From positions 96,612,862-96,676,861 of the forward strand of contig NC_065535.1 of assembly GCF_932294415.1 (NCBI RefSeq): a stretch of DNA of 64,000 nt, read 5' to 3'. The DNA comes from Quercus robur. Taxonomy: Eukaryota; Streptophyta; Magnoliopsida; Fagales; Fagaceae. Positions 1-12,099 of this stretch are shown here, piece after piece (the first letter of the stretch is position 1; each line of letters begins with the position of its first letter). The notes below the pieces were generated by a model that saw nothing but the letters and a program-made list of their open reading frames with translations, was not told where the DNA came from and made no database searches. The position numbers and the translations under genes were made by a program.

Positions 1-1073
1 CATAAAATAATAGAAAAGAATGATATGCATAAGTTGGGAAGGTGATGCAAAAATATATATTACTATATCAACAATGAAAAATTTGAACAACGATGGATGG
101 TCGGATGTGAGTGTGATTTTGGTGTTTTTTTCCTGCCTACGGGCACATCCCTTCCCAAACCTAAATTCACATCTTGTTTAGATATCAACTCAAGATTGGA
201 TTTCAATATTTTCACATAAATCCACCGCTGGTAGTTAAGCATGTTTGTCAACTTATGCCACCAATTACAAGTTAACACTTAAAGCAGGTGGTGCGAATAT
301 GAAAGAAAGAATATGTCCCTAGAATTATTAATTTTGTACACGTAATTAGTATGCTGGATTCATAACCCCTTTTGAAAACGATGCAGACATGTCACAATTT
401 TTTAATACTTACTTGCAGGTGTCGGGTCCACCCAAGCCAAATTCGAGTGGAATTTCCCATCATTATTACATGTAAAAATTATGTTTAAAAAAATTATTTT
501 CTAACAAGGGATAGGAGATTTGAACAATGTCTTCCTTGAAAAATACCATAAAGTATCAATTGAATCGCAAAGGCTTTTAACAACAAAAAAACTATACTTT
601 TATGCCTTTGTCTATATTGTCCCTCCAGAGTCTCGATAGCATTCACACGTGGATATGAAAATCCATGTTTTGGCCATTTCTTTTAGTCAAATACAATAGA
701 ATTTCATTTATAAAGAATTAATGTGAACGATGGGAATGAGAAAAGATGAATATTTCTCATGCCAAAATGAGTTTTTCTAGAGGGGGGGGGGTGTGGGAGA
801 GAGAATTGACTCGTATTGTAGTTAAAAATCATTATAAAAAAAATGCTCTGTTTTGATTCTATTTGGACAAAGCATTTCTTAGGTCAATGTAATTGAGCTC
901 ATTAACTTTCTGTAAACAAGCCAAGTTTTGTTGAATAATGAATGTTCATGTTTGGCTTGACAACAGTAAAATGTTCAAACTCGGCTCGGGCTTGAATTAA
1001 GCCTACAAATAATGTAGAGCTTGACCTTGTCAAAAAGTATATGAAAGCTCAAATAGTGTAAAATATTATAGCT
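1..1073. other. Gene-free A/T-rich DNA
   Basis: No coding region is supported. The stretch is A/T-rich with short stop-riddled frames and a G10 run at 782-791. From about 880 it contains a decayed interspersed repeat rich in 'gctcgtttaataaacaagc'-like words. The same kind of sequence resumes at 2119-2633 and 3394-3470, so this appears to be one older repeat split by later insertions. No RNA gene or regulatory site was recognised. Confidence 0.5.
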
Positions 1074-2118
1074 TGTTTAAACCCCCAATTTTAAACTTAC
1101 AGCAAAATTGCTTTTACTCTAACTTATCTAAGTGCGGAACAAGAATAAATGATATGCAATAACCAAAACTACTCTCTAAGCCATAACCACAAGCAAGCAA
1201 TGTAAATATAAAGTTTAAAGAGTACGGGAAGAGAGATACAAACACAAAATAACATCAAGACGTGTTATCGAATAGAAAATCGAAGTACTCGGCAAAATCC
1301 TCTTCGCGGCTCTCCAAGCCAAAATTGATCCATTAGTGAATAAAGTTGGAGTACACAAATATCAAAAATACCCTCCAAGTCTAATCTACCTAATATACTT
1401 GAACCCTCCAAGTTCCAGCTAAAAACGGGCTACACGGAGCCATATCTTCACTAGTTAATAGTTATGTGAATCCCGCAATTAGCTCCAAATTGCATCTGCC
1501 AATCAATGGCTTCTTCCAATGCTTCCCATACACACCAAAACTTCTCTCAATACTCATAATGAGTGAGGTAAGTGTTTGGGTTAAGAATCTCTCAAGGATG
1601 TGTAAATGAAGAGGTAGGAGTAAAGTAAAACTATGAGAAATTGTGTAGATAATTGTGGGTTTACAATCTCGAACTCTCAAGTGTATAGCTAGGGTTTTCT
1701 CTCTCAAAAGTTCTTTAGAAAAACTCATTCTCACAATTTCGTGGATAATGTGGGCTTATATAGTGTTGGTAAAGAAATGAGGAAGACACCATTTAAAAAA
1801 ACTTCAGGCAGAGGGTTTCGCAGGTCACTCGCGACTTCGCTTGAGTTGCGAAGTGACTTGCAAAATCCAACTTGGCATGAAACTATTCAAATTCCAGCAT
1901 GTGCTTATCATGTGGCCTTTCGTGGGTTGTCCACTCACGAGCTAGTCACGAGCCAATCAGGAAATCACTTTCTTCACAGATCTTCACCAAACTCTCATAC
2001 TCAACCCTTACATTAAATCCCACAAAAAATACAGGAAAATGATTGAATAAAAATATAATCAAATTTGACACGGAATAAAAGCCAACATAAAAATATAGTT
2101 GTAAATCACAACTTTACA
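1074..2118 (-). repeat. LTR-like repeat family R1, copy A
   Basis: About 1.0 kb of sequence clearly homologous to 24666-25694 (same strand) and to 12100-14079 (opposite strand). Read on the minus strand it starts TGTAAAG and ends GGGTTTAAACA, giving the TG...CA ends of an LTR. It carries a 'ctagggttttctctc' segment and a TATA-like 'gcttatatagtg'. No gag or pol is attached and the 5-bp flanks do not match, so it is an old solo LTR or LTR fragment. The family name R1 is mine. Confidence 0.6.
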
Positions 2119-2633
2119 GTATAAAATCTTAAGTTTGACTCAGCTTGACTTGATTCATTTGTCAAGCCTAGCTTGAGCAATATAATAAACTTCTGTGCTT
2201 GAGATCCAACAAAAGTACATCATCAAACTCATATCAAGCTCATTTGTTTTGGACAATTGGTCTCAACTCCCAATTAATTAAAGTCTTAGTAAGATATGTG
2301 TTTTTTTTTTTTTTTTTGTCAAACTCATATCAAACTTATTTTACCAAACTCATAAACAAGCAAAGACTTGACTTTTTTTGTATTGACTTCTAATGTTCAC
2401 GAGCTTGTTCATCAACATTTTTATTTTTATTTTTTGGTTACACTCAGCTCGTTTATTAAAAAAAACCTAAAACTAAGGTTTATTCTTGACTTGTTTAATA
2501 AACAAATAAATATGAATTAACTTACCATGGTTCTTCAGGGGAGTTTATGGTGTGTCTTTGTATTAGATGCCCTTTCCCTCGTCCTTATGTGTGTGTGTTT
2601 GATTCTCAATATATATATATATATATATATATA
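2119..2633. repeat. Split older repeat ending in an (AT)n microsatellite
   Basis: No gene. Continuation of the decayed repeat seen at 880-1073, with several 'caaactcatatcaa' direct repeats and T-rich tracts. It ends in an (AT)12 microsatellite at about 2610-2633, into which the following solo LTR inserted. Confidence 0.45.
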
Positions 2634-3393
2634 TGTAAGGACTCGATTTGTAACGACCCAAAACGATATTGGGTTCGCACGTAAAAAGGCCCAAACAATA
2701 TCATTTGTAGAGCGTGGGTTTGAAAGGCTAGGCCTTGGTCACCGGACGGTAGTTCGGGTTGGCTCCGGTCAATGAATCTCGTCCGAGGAGTCTGGGGAGC
2801 TCTATGCTCTTCTTATTCTCCCTGTTTATAGGACACCATGGCTGGGAGGACGGGTTGTCCCCCCCCCCCCCCGATCTCTGGGGTCTCTACTCTTATTTAT
2901 ACTACATATCTTCCTTCATCTCTACCCTACATATGGATAGATGATGGTTTATCCCGATACTTGTCCCATCAGCCCCCTCTAGAAGTCTTCTGGGGTGGTT
3001 GTAAGGCTGCAATAATACTGTGTAGTGGTCACTTCCTCATTAATGCGGCCAGGGAACTAGCTAGGGTGCATTCAATGCGGTGACAGCAGCTTTTCCCAAG
3101 ATATTTTGGGATTCTTCTCTATCTTTTGTTCCTACAAAGCTTATCCACATTTCTAAAACTTCATGGATCACACCTCTAGATGGCAGGCATCCTTTACGGA
3201 CCTCGGCCTTGACTAGCCGAGGACAAATTCATCCTCGTCACAAACTCCTAGGCCATTATATTCAATATTGTCTTCCTTATCCACTAGCATGGGTTTCCTT
3301 GACTATACTTACCCATCCTCAGACGGCCACTTATCCTCGGCTAGGACCCTAGGCCCAAAACCCAATTGTATGATCTGGGCCCATGACCCCACA
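2634..3393 (-). mobile_element. Solo LTR, family R2 (5-bp TSD ATATA)
   Basis: A 760-bp solo LTR. On the + strand it begins TGTAAGGACTC and ends GACCCCACA. Flanks 2629-2633 and 3394-3398 are both ATATA, the 5-bp duplication expected of LTR-element integration, although this sits in an AT microsatellite. It is nearly identical to 9835-10598 and to the inverted copy 8763-9515, and related to both LTRs of the complete element 35625-39457. The PBS and PPT of that element give the transcription strand, so this copy is minus. It contains a 13-C run near 2860. Short open frames inside recur in the other copies and are not genes. Confidence 0.88.
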
Positions 3394-4023
3394 ATATATA
3401 TATGAACGAACTTTTTATTGAACCAAACCTGAGTTGTTTATGAACAACTTATTTCATTTACAACCCTATATAATCTTGTACAGGCTTAAGCCATTAGTGT
3501 GGAATACTGGAATGAATATATATTTTCCATTTTTCTCCTTGAATCTTGAGTTAAGTTCTCCTTTTCTATTCATTTCCTTTAATTGCTCAATCAAAGAAAG
3601 AATATAAGAAAGCAATTATTAAAAGCATTAGCCCAAAAATCAAATGAAGATGAAGATCAAGAAGATATCTCCCAAATTATTAGGAAGATTTTCGGGATCC
3701 ATACGAGAATTAATGAATTATACTCTTATTTCTACGTTCCAAAGATCACATGAGATTCTCTTAAACAGAATTATTACCCCAGACCAAGCAGGAGAAATAT
3801 TTATGTTTTTAGGATGAGTAATTGTAAATGTTATTACTTCTATTTTGGGCTCACTACTTTCGTTATTTTTTGGAAAATTTAATCGATGCTCTAAGAGCAT
3901 TAATTTTTGAATTATTTTTAGAAATATTTAATGGAAAAATGATAAAGCAATTTTTTTTTTTTTTGACAAAATTTGGCTACAAACTTGGTTGTAGCCTAAG
4001 GCTACAACATTGCTCAATATCTT
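3394..4023. other. Gene-free interval between two solo LTRs
   Basis: No gene recognised. A/T-rich sequence with tail ends of the older repeat (to about 3470) and low-complexity T tracts near 3950-3964. Confidence 0.4.
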
Positions 4024-4733
4024 TGTAAGAACTCAATTTGTAACGACCCAAAACAATATTGGGTTCACACGTAAAAAGGCCCAAACAATATCATTTGTAA
4101 AGCATGGGTTTGAAAGGCTAGGCTTTGGTCACCGGAGGATGGTTTGTCATGATGTTCATATAGAATTAAATCGTGTTCACTCGAGGAGTCCTTCTCCTGG
4201 AGGCGGGCTGGGAGGCTCTCGTTCTTGGCCTTTTTTCCCAGCCTCTTCTCCGGATTCCGTCTTCCCCTTTTATGTTAGCTTGTATCCCTTATCCATCGTC
4301 CACGTGTAGGTTCAACTTTCCAGGACTGTTACTTGTCCCATCAGCCCATACCCAAAGTGGTTGGGGGTAGTTGTAAAGGCTGAAGAGCATGGCTCTGTTA
4401 GGTGCAGAGCGTTGAATGGCAGTAATGGCAGCTTTCCTTTTGTCCTTAGCTGTTATTCTATCCAGCGTCTTCCTCTTTATTGACATAGATATTTTAGATT
4501 TTTTTCAAACTGTTCCTATACCGTTTTTACCCTTTCTTCCAGGAGGACCTTGGACGCCACCGAGGACAGAATCATCCTCGGCGGCATCTCGAGACTATTT
4601 AGGCTTATATTACCCCTCCTTGGCTATACCCCTCCTTGGATCGGGCCTTCCTCCTCGGCTATACCCTTCCTCGGATCGAGCCTTGGGTCCCAATGTAAAA
4701 ACGGGCCAGGGTCACAAATTATTGGGCCCCACA
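4024..4733 (-). mobile_element. Solo LTR, family R2, diverged subfamily
   Basis: A 710-bp LTR beginning TGTAAGAACTC and ending GGGCCCCACA on the + strand. Left flank 4019-4023 is ATCTT and right flank 4734-4738 is ATTTT, a 5-bp duplication with one mismatch. The 3' half resembles the LTRs of the element at 35625-39457 more than the 2634 copy, so it is a different subfamily. No internal region is attached, so it is a solo LTR produced by LTR-LTR recombination. Confidence 0.8.
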
Positions 4734-5449
4734 ATTTTTTTATTAGATATGAATTCTGATAAATCCACCATTGGATTACATTTCTTCTTATATTCTCCAT
4801 ATTTACAAAATTTCAAGAAAATAAAAAATAATAGCTATGTTATCAATTAATTATTTAAATTGCAAGATTTTGTAATCTAAAATTATACATAAAAAATAAA
4901 TTGATGGATTATATAGTAAATAACATCCTATTGACACAAAATTTGACATGTGTGTTAAAAGTATACAAAATATGCACTCTAACAATTAAATTTTCAAAAT
5001 ATGTAGTTATATTAAAATTTTCAAAGAAAGTAATATACTTAAATTAAGTTTATAGCCAAATTTTGTCATTTTTTTATACTAATTTTTTTATATTTTTCAT
5101 AAAAATTGTGTCAAATTTTTTTAAAATAATTTATTAACAATAGGTCTGATTTGGACTGCTTTCGGTGGATTAGACAAAAGCACCAAATATCTCTAATTAT
5201 TTCTGACATCACGTGGGGTGGAAACTTTTTTTTTCTTTGCTGAGAAAAAGTGAAAAACGTGGGGCGGAGCCGGGATTTCCAGATCTGAGATCTCCTTTAG
5301 TTTTCATAATTTGTAGACTTTATTACTGTATTATTACTTTCCTCTTTGTTTTTTTTTTTTTTTTTTTAAAGGAATGCTCAACTATATACGTGCATGGGAC
5401 CGAGACTTTAGTTGTCCAGTCTTTATACTATTCAGTCCCCCACCTCCCC

Positions 5450-5480
<31 letters not shown>

Positions 5481-6532
5481 AAAAAAAAAAGTAGTCTTTA
5501 CTTTTTCAGTTTTTACTAGTCTTAGTGTGTGTTTAGTACTGAATTAAAAAAACAGTTTTTTTTACTATTCAACTTATTTTTGTTATTATTCATGAATCTC
5601 AATGCACTTTTTGGTACTATTTATGGGTCTCACTGTACTATTTCAACTACTTTTTAACTTTATTTACCGAAATAGTTTTAAGAAGTACAGAGAGTAATAT
5701 TGAAATTCTATTTTACTTGGACTACCTAAAATGTTTATGTGAGAAAATTTTTTTTCTTCATTATTAAATTTATAATTATATTATAATCAATACATTTTTT
5801 TTTGGGCATATATAATCAATACATATTTCTATGTTCATTTTCATTGCTTTGCATGAGTCTTACATATTTATAAGCTTATAAATATTTGTCAACAAAGACA
5901 TTTTCAAGAAGTAGTAGGAATAATACCAACTTTATACATGGGACCATATTCTATTTTATATTAGTATATATTTTCATATTCATATTTTTCTATTGGGACT
6001 ACAAAAAATGTTTATGAAAATTTTGACATGAGCATAACTGTCTTCGTCATTGGATCAATAGTTAGATTTTTTTTATTGAACTACCAAAAAGAGAAATGCT
6101 ACCAAAAATGTTTATGGGGAGAATGCAAGGAATAGATTCATATGAATATTAATTAGTATCATATGGCATCAATTAATGGGGTGAGTTCATTAAAAATTAA
6201 AAGATGAATTGTTTCAATTTTCATTGTCATTCTTTTATATTTGGAATGCAAAAATATGTTTATAAGATCGAGAAATTTTTGTTTTGAGAAGGAATAAGAT
6301 CAAGAAATTATGAACAAAACAATACCAACAAAATTGTGCTACTCTAGATAAAAATAATATGGTGGAAATATCTTGTTAAATTACACAAATACAATTAATA
6401 CTCGTATTAGCCAAAATCACATACCTCAAAAGAGAAATCAAATCAATTGCATAGAAAATTCCTAAAATGATTAAAAATACCTCTAAATATACTATAAAGT
6501 TATATTCAAATGATAGACCTATACTAAAAATT
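4734..6532. other. Gene-free interval with low-complexity and MITE-like sequence
   Basis: No coding region. It contains T-rich tracts, the C25-A20 homopolymer junction (5446-5490), and at about 5522-5712 a stretch like the hAT-type MITE ends seen at 15787 and 42357 ('gtgtttagtactgaatt', then phrases of the type 'tgggtctcactgtactattt'). At 5213-5440 there is also a copy of the 'agttttcataatttgtaa...gggaccgagacttta' repeat that clusters at 14.7-19.3 kb. Confidence 0.45.
5446..5490. repeat. C25-A20 homopolymer junction
   Basis: A run of about 25 C (5446-5470) is followed directly by about 20 A (5471-5490). Exact lengths of such runs are unreliable in any assembly. Confidence 0.8.
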
Positions 6533-6550
6533 AAATAGATAAGGAGACTT

Positions 6551-8072
6551 TTTTTTTTTTTTTGATGAAAATACAGTAACTTTATTAAGAAGAAGATAAA
6601 AGCAGTATATCTTGAGCCAAGGCAGACTCAATAAAGTCTGGATTTTCCTCTATCCAAGTTACATAATTGTCAATATTCTTGGCATGTTGAGCCAATATGT
6701 GAGCTGGCCGGTTCCCTGTTCGCTTAACATGTGAAAACTGGAATGACCTAAATGCCTATACCTTCTGACCAATGCCTATAATGATGTTATAGATGGATGC
6801 TTGAGGACAGCTAGCACCGAGCATAGCATCTACGATCATTTTTGAATCACATTCAAAATGAACATCCCTTATACCAACATCCCAAGCGAAGTCCACAGCT
6901 TCCTCCAGAGCTTTAGCCTCAGCTTCTAAAGGACCCAAAGGACAGAACACCTTCTTGCTCAAGGCTGCTGCTACCAGGCCACCATGGTCTCTGATGATGA
7001 CCCCCACACTCGATGCCTGTTGGGCCTCAAAAACTGCTCCATCGACGTTGACCTTGTACCATGGCGGAGAAGGGTTGGTCCACTGTTCCCTAACATGCAT
7101 CATCGGCTGTGAAGGTTGGAAGTTGGCAAGCTGAAACTCCTCAAGCAACAGTCGTGCCTTCTGCAGAATCGTTGCTGCCATTTGTCGTGCCTTTCCTTGT
7201 CGGACTGCATTCCTGTTAAACCACATACTCCAGGCAACTGTTATTACAAGTTCCAACAATTCATTACCCACTCGCTAAGAGAATTGTAGATGCCACAAGA
7301 GATCAATGAAGTCTCGCAAGTGTACCCCACAATTATCAAACGGAATTCCTGATAACTTCCATACTTCCTGAGCTCAGTCACAACTCCAGAATAGGTGACC
7401 AACGGATTCAGCGCCTAACCCACATGCTTCGCAAATCGGATCATTAAGGACTTTCCGATGACACAAATTGTCCTTTGTAGGTAAAATATTACGACTTGCT
7501 CGCCAAGCAAATGACTTAACTTTATTTGGGACATTTAATCGCCAGAGATTTTTCCAAAAGCTACTACGATTTCCACTGCTGGAACTGTCAGTTCTCTGAT
7601 CCGAAGAAGAAGACAAGGCTATCTTATAAGCACTTCGAACCGTAAAATTGCCTTTGGAAGTGTATGCCCATATTAGCCGATCTGGGGGTAGCCTAGAGCT
7701 CAATGGAATGCTCATAATTGACCGTGCATCATCTGGAGAAAAAGTGTGCTAAATCAAATCTCTCTGCCAAGTGCCATGGTGTGGGTCAATTAAGTTGTCA
7801 ACTGTCATTCCCATTGGTAGCGCCACTGGAGGGCTGATGAGTTTGAAAGTGTCCGGACTAGGCAGCCATTTATCCCTTCTGATATCAATTGACGCTCCAT
7901 TCCCAACCTGCCACCGATACCCTTTATGCACAATACTTTGAGCTGAGAAGATGCTTCGCCATGCAAAGGATGGATTATTCCCAAGTTCAACTGTAAGGAA
8001 GTCACCCTGGGGGAAGTAACGAGCTTTGTACACCTTATACAGGAGAGTACTGTGACATGTTTGCAATCGCCA
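6551..8072 (-). mobile_element. 5'-truncated LINE insertion with 18-bp target duplication
   Basis: A 1522-bp LINE copy on the minus strand. Identical 18-bp flanks AAATAGATAAGGAGACTT occur at 6533-6550 and 8073-8090. The poly(A) tail (T run on the + strand, 6551-6563) abuts the left flank, as expected for target-primed reverse transcription. Only the 3' third of ORF2 is present, so reverse transcription stopped early. The perfect duplication and alignable protein indicate a fairly recent insertion. Confidence 0.93.
6585..8072 (-). pseudogene. LINE ORF2 C-terminal part: zf-RVT and RNase H domains, four nonsense codons
   Basis: One minus-strand frame runs from the truncation point (8072) to a natural TAA at 6585-6587, with internal stops at 7749-7751, 7374-7376, 7275-7277 and 6753-6755. 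Upstream is the usual linker of plant LINE ORF2 (words such as YKARYFP, SFAWRSI, GYRWQVGNG, IDIRRDKWLP). Next comes the reverse-transcriptase zinc-binding domain (WRLNVPNKVKSFAWR, then CEACG...SVGHLFWSC). The RNase H domain (RVT_3) follows, with acidic residues in VNVDGAVF, EAEAKALEEA and FECDSKMIVDAM. The end (VKRTGNRPAHILAQHA, then WIEENPDF) is typical of the family. All pieces are in the same frame, so decay is by substitution only. It is part of a dead-on-arrival LINE and makes no intact protein. Confidence 0.93.
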
Positions 8073-8090
8073 AAATAGATAAGGAGACTT

Positions 8091-8762
8091 GAGGTGAATG
8101 ATTGTGTATTGAATGAGTTCATGTTTTAAGGGGGAGGTTGAGTGGTATTTGACATTTATGACCTTATTTTTTAAGAGAAATTATCGTTTATTGATGAGGA
8201 TGTTTTGGAACCACAAAAAAATCCAATCCAAGAAAGGTAACTTTATATTAATTCGAACTACCTATGACATGAAATTTTTTTTTTTTAAAGATAATGTGAT
8301 AAACTTTAGAGATAAGCTGTAACTATAATTTCTTTTTTAAATGTATATTTGAAAGTGTAGTGGGGCCTCTGCAATAATAATAAAAGTGATATAGAGAAAA
8401 AATTGGGATAAGGATAAGTAATTATTTTTTAAATGAGTAGTATTTTTTTTATTTTTAACCTGAGGTGTTTTATTTGGATGAAAAAGGAATAATAAAAAAA
8501 ATGCTAAATTTTAGGAAAAATGAGATGAATGTGAGGGGAAAGAAGCCTGAATTTTAGGAGTTCTTTTAATTTTTTTATATTATTAAATATTTTAACTGGA
8601 GATATTTTATTAGGAATAAAAAAATGGCTAAATTTTAGGGGAAAAAAAGATGAATGTGAAGAAAAAAAAAACCTAAATTTTAGGAGTTCTGTTTTTGAAT
8701 TCAAAACAATAGTAGCTGTAGGTTTTGTAGAAAACGTGTGTTTTAAATTTTTTATTTGAAAT
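8091..8762. other. Gene-free interval
   Basis: A/T-rich DNA without a recognisable gene. Two near-copies of 'gaatgtga(a/g)g(a/g)gaaa...cctgaattttaggagttct' at about 8525-8560 and 8650-8690 form a small local duplication. Confidence 0.4.
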
Positions 8763-9515
8763 TGTGGGGTCATGGGCCCAGATCATACAATTGGGCTTTG
8801 GGCCTAGGGTCCTAGCCGAGGATAAGGGGCCATCCGAGGATGGGTAAGTATAGTCAAGGAAACCCATGCTAGTGGATAAGGAAGACAATATTGAATATAA
8901 TGGCCTAGGAGTTTGTGCCGAGGATGAATTTGTCCTCGGCTAGTCAAGGCCGAGGTCCGTAAAGGATGCCTGCCATCTAGAGGTGCGATCCATGAAGTTC
9001 TAGAAATATGGATAAGCCTTGTAGGAACAAAAGACAGAGAAGAATCCCAAAATATCTTGGGAAAAGCTGCTGTCACCGCATTGAATGCACCCTAGCTAGC
9101 TCCTTGGCCGCATTAATGAGAAAGTGACCACTACACAGTATTATTGCAGCCTTACAACCACCCCAGAAGACTTCTAGAGGGGGCTGATGGGACAAGTATC
9201 GAGATAAACCACCATCTATCCATGTGTAGGGTAGAGACGAAGGAAGATATGTAGTATAAATAAGAATAGAGACCCTAGAGATCGGGGGGGACAACCCGTC
9301 CTCCCAGCCATGGTGTCCTATAAACAGGGAGAATAAGAAGAGCATAGAGCTCCCCAGACTCCTCGGACGAGATTCATTGACCGGAGCCAACCCGAACTAC
9401 CGTCCGGTGACCAAGGCCTAGCCTTTCAAACCCACGCTCTACAAATGATATTGTTTGGGCCTTTTTACGTGCGAACCCAATATCGTTTTGGGTCGTTACA
9501 AATCGAGTCCTTACA
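8763..9515 (+). mobile_element. Solo LTR, family R2 (5-bp TSD GAAAT)
   Basis: A 753-bp solo LTR in the opposite orientation to its neighbours: + strand start TGTGGGGTCATGG, end GAGTCCTTACA. Flanks 8758-8762 and 9516-9520 are both GAAAT, a perfect 5-bp duplication. It is nearly identical to the 2634 and 9835 copies. Only 319 bp separate it from the inverted copy at 9835, so the pair forms a long inverted repeat. Confidence 0.92.
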
Positions 9516-9834
9516 GAAATTATTGCTCCTAATTCTAAGAGAATTCACTATTTATTAATAATGGTATTTTTTTGAATCACATAAAAGTCTAATTCAATCA
9601 AATGAATTTTTTGGAGAATAGTGTGACGTTATTGACGCTAATCCTAAAACATTTGTAGGAAAAGTCATTGTGTAATGGTGAGGGTATTTTTAAACTTGAA
9701 AAAAGTCTTATTCAAAGAGGGGAACCCTAATATAGCTATAGAAAATAAGTTGAGAAGAAAAATAGTCCGAATAAACGATATAGTCACACCAAATTATCCA
9801 AGTCATGCTATGTAATTAAATAACTTTATATTCT
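9516..9834. other. Spacer between inverted solo LTRs
   Basis: About 319 bp of A/T-rich sequence with no feature beyond the target duplications at either end. Confidence 0.5.
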
Positions 9835-10598
9835 TGTAAGGACTCGATTTGTAACGACCCAAAACGATATTGGGTTCGCACGTAAAATGGCCCAAACAAT
9901 ATCATTTGTAGAGTGTGGGTTTGAAAGGCTAGGCCTTGGTCACCGGACGGTAGTTCGGGTTGGCTCCGGTCAATGAATCTCGTCCGAGGAGTCTGGGGAG
10001 CTCTATGCTCTTCTTATTCTCCCTGTTTATAGGACACCATGGCTGGGAGGACGGGTTGTCCCCCCCCCCCCCCCCCCGATCTCTGGGGTCTCTACTCTTA
10101 TTTATACTACATATCTTCATTCATCTCTACCCTACACATGGATAGATGATGGTTTATCTCGATACTTGTCCCATCAGCCCCCTCTAGAAGTCTTCTGGGG
10201 TGGTTGTAAGGCTGCAATAATACTGTGTAGTGGTCACTTCCTCATTAATGCGGCCAAGGAGCTAGCTAGGGTGCATTCAATGCGGTGACAGCAGCTCTTC
10301 CCAAGATATTTTGAGATTCTTCTCTGTCTTTTGTTCCTACAAGGCTTATCCATATTTCTAGAACTTCATGGATCGCACCTCTAGATGGCAGGCATCCTTT
10401 ACGGACCTCGGCCTTGACTAGCCGAGGACAAATTCATCCTCGGCACAAACTCCTAGGCCATTATATTCAATATTGTCTTCCTTATCCACTAGCATGGGTT
10501 TCCTTGACTATACTTACCCATCCTCGGACGGCCCTTTATCCTCGGCTAGGACCCTAGGCCCAAAGCCCAATTGTATGATCTGGGCCCATGACCCCACA
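9835..10598 (-). mobile_element. Solo LTR, family R2 (5-bp TSD ATTCT)
   Basis: A 764-bp LTR, + strand start TGTAAGGACTC, end GACCCCACA. Flanks 9830-9834 and 10599-10603 are both ATTCT. It carries a C run near 10061-10077, longer than in the 2634 copy and much shorter in the 8763 copy, so this homopolymer varies within the family. Confidence 0.92.
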
Positions 10599-10603
10599 AT
10601 TCT

Positions 10604-10826
10604 TATATACTATCTTTATGATGCAATATAATAGCATTTAATAATTAAAAAAAAAAAAAAAAAACTTTAAAACAAAAAACCGAAAAGTTTGGAGCATGAA
10701 ATACAATTTAATCCTAGTTAATTTATTTGTAGGAGTATGCATCAACCTAAAGTAAAGTTCTTATGAACACACAAATTCATCAACCTAAAGTATACAAAAC
10801 ATAAAAAATGCACACAAAAGAGAAAA

Positions 10827-10870
<44 letters not shown>

Positions 10871-12099
10871 ATAAGTGAGTAATGAGTGATGAAAATATTT
10901 TGAGTAATGAAAACAGTAATGAGCATCAAACCAAACGAAAGTTGTACTAATGGGGTCCACAATTTTTGAGTACTGACACTGGCAGCTCTACATGTTACTC
11001 AGGGTGGTCACATGACCACCCTGAATTGATTTTTTTATTTTTTTTTTATTAATACCTTAAAATTTTTGAATTTTAAATTAATATGGGTTATTGACCACCC
11101 TAGAAAAAAATCTTGACCACTCTGAAAAAAACTTGAACACCCTAAATAAAAATTTGAGTCCATTAAAAATAAAATTTGATCTCTCCAAAATTTTGGTCCA
11201 CTGAAGGTTGAACCGAAGAATTTCAAAAAATGCAATTTTTACAATATTTTCACAACAATTTCACAAATAAATCTTAAGTAGTAAATTGTTACAAGTTGTT
11301 ATTGGTGGACAAAAAAGTGATTTCTATGGTAGGTTCAAATTAGAACTAGTAAAAACTACTTATCTAGGATTTGTTGTAAAAGTATTGTGAAAATGTTGCG
11401 AACGTAACAATTCTAAAAAATTGTCCAAACAAATACAATTTAGCCCAAATCAAATTTTTAATTGTAATTTTTAAATTATGTTCTCAAAAGACACACATTT
11501 TCAAATGTCTAGTCTATTAGTGTTTATTTTAATCATTAGTTGAATTTGTTGGATTTATGTGATATATTTTATATATACGCATATGCACTAAATTAAGTAA
11601 TGCCTGAATACTTTATCGAATATGATTAATAACAGTTGAATGCCTAAATTGAATATATTGAATGAACTTATAGTTTACCCTTTATTATTTTGCACCATGA
11701 ATAAATTTCTTATAAGAAATCACTTGTATTGCAAGATTAATATTCTAAGCAAAACTTTATTGACTTTCATAATTTTCTTTCAGATCATAGGCTATGAGAA
11801 AATGTCTCATCTCTTCATCCTAATGATCAGGTTGAAATAAGAAGAGCATATTTACAAAGAGGTTTTTGTCAACTTCTTGGCCATGATTTCCCTAAAAAAG
11901 AAATTAATGGAGCATTGCGTTGATTTAATACTAATTAGTTTAAAGAATACAAAAATTGGTTGGAAGACATCATAAAAAAAGATTATGTATTTTGTTTATA
12001 ATGTTACTTATTAGGCAAGATGTTCGTAATTGGATGAGATATCAGTAGTTTAATGACTGTTTGGTTGTATACATTGAAAATGATGCAGTTGATAAAATT
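10604..12099. other. Gene-free interval with a (GA)n microsatellite
   Basis: No gene recognised. It holds a (GA)17 microsatellite at about 10834-10867 and repeated 'tgaccaccct' phrases at 11000-11150. The rest is A/T-rich. Confidence 0.45.

Noticed and set aside
3080-3352. A 90-codon frame that is found almost unchanged at 8804-9076
   Set aside because: Both lie in copies of the same solo LTR; conservation reflects recent copy number, not coding selection.
4416-4850. A 144-codon frame with a hydrophobic start resembling a secreted protein
   Set aside because: It begins inside the LTR 4024-4733 and runs past its end; related copies do not keep the frame.
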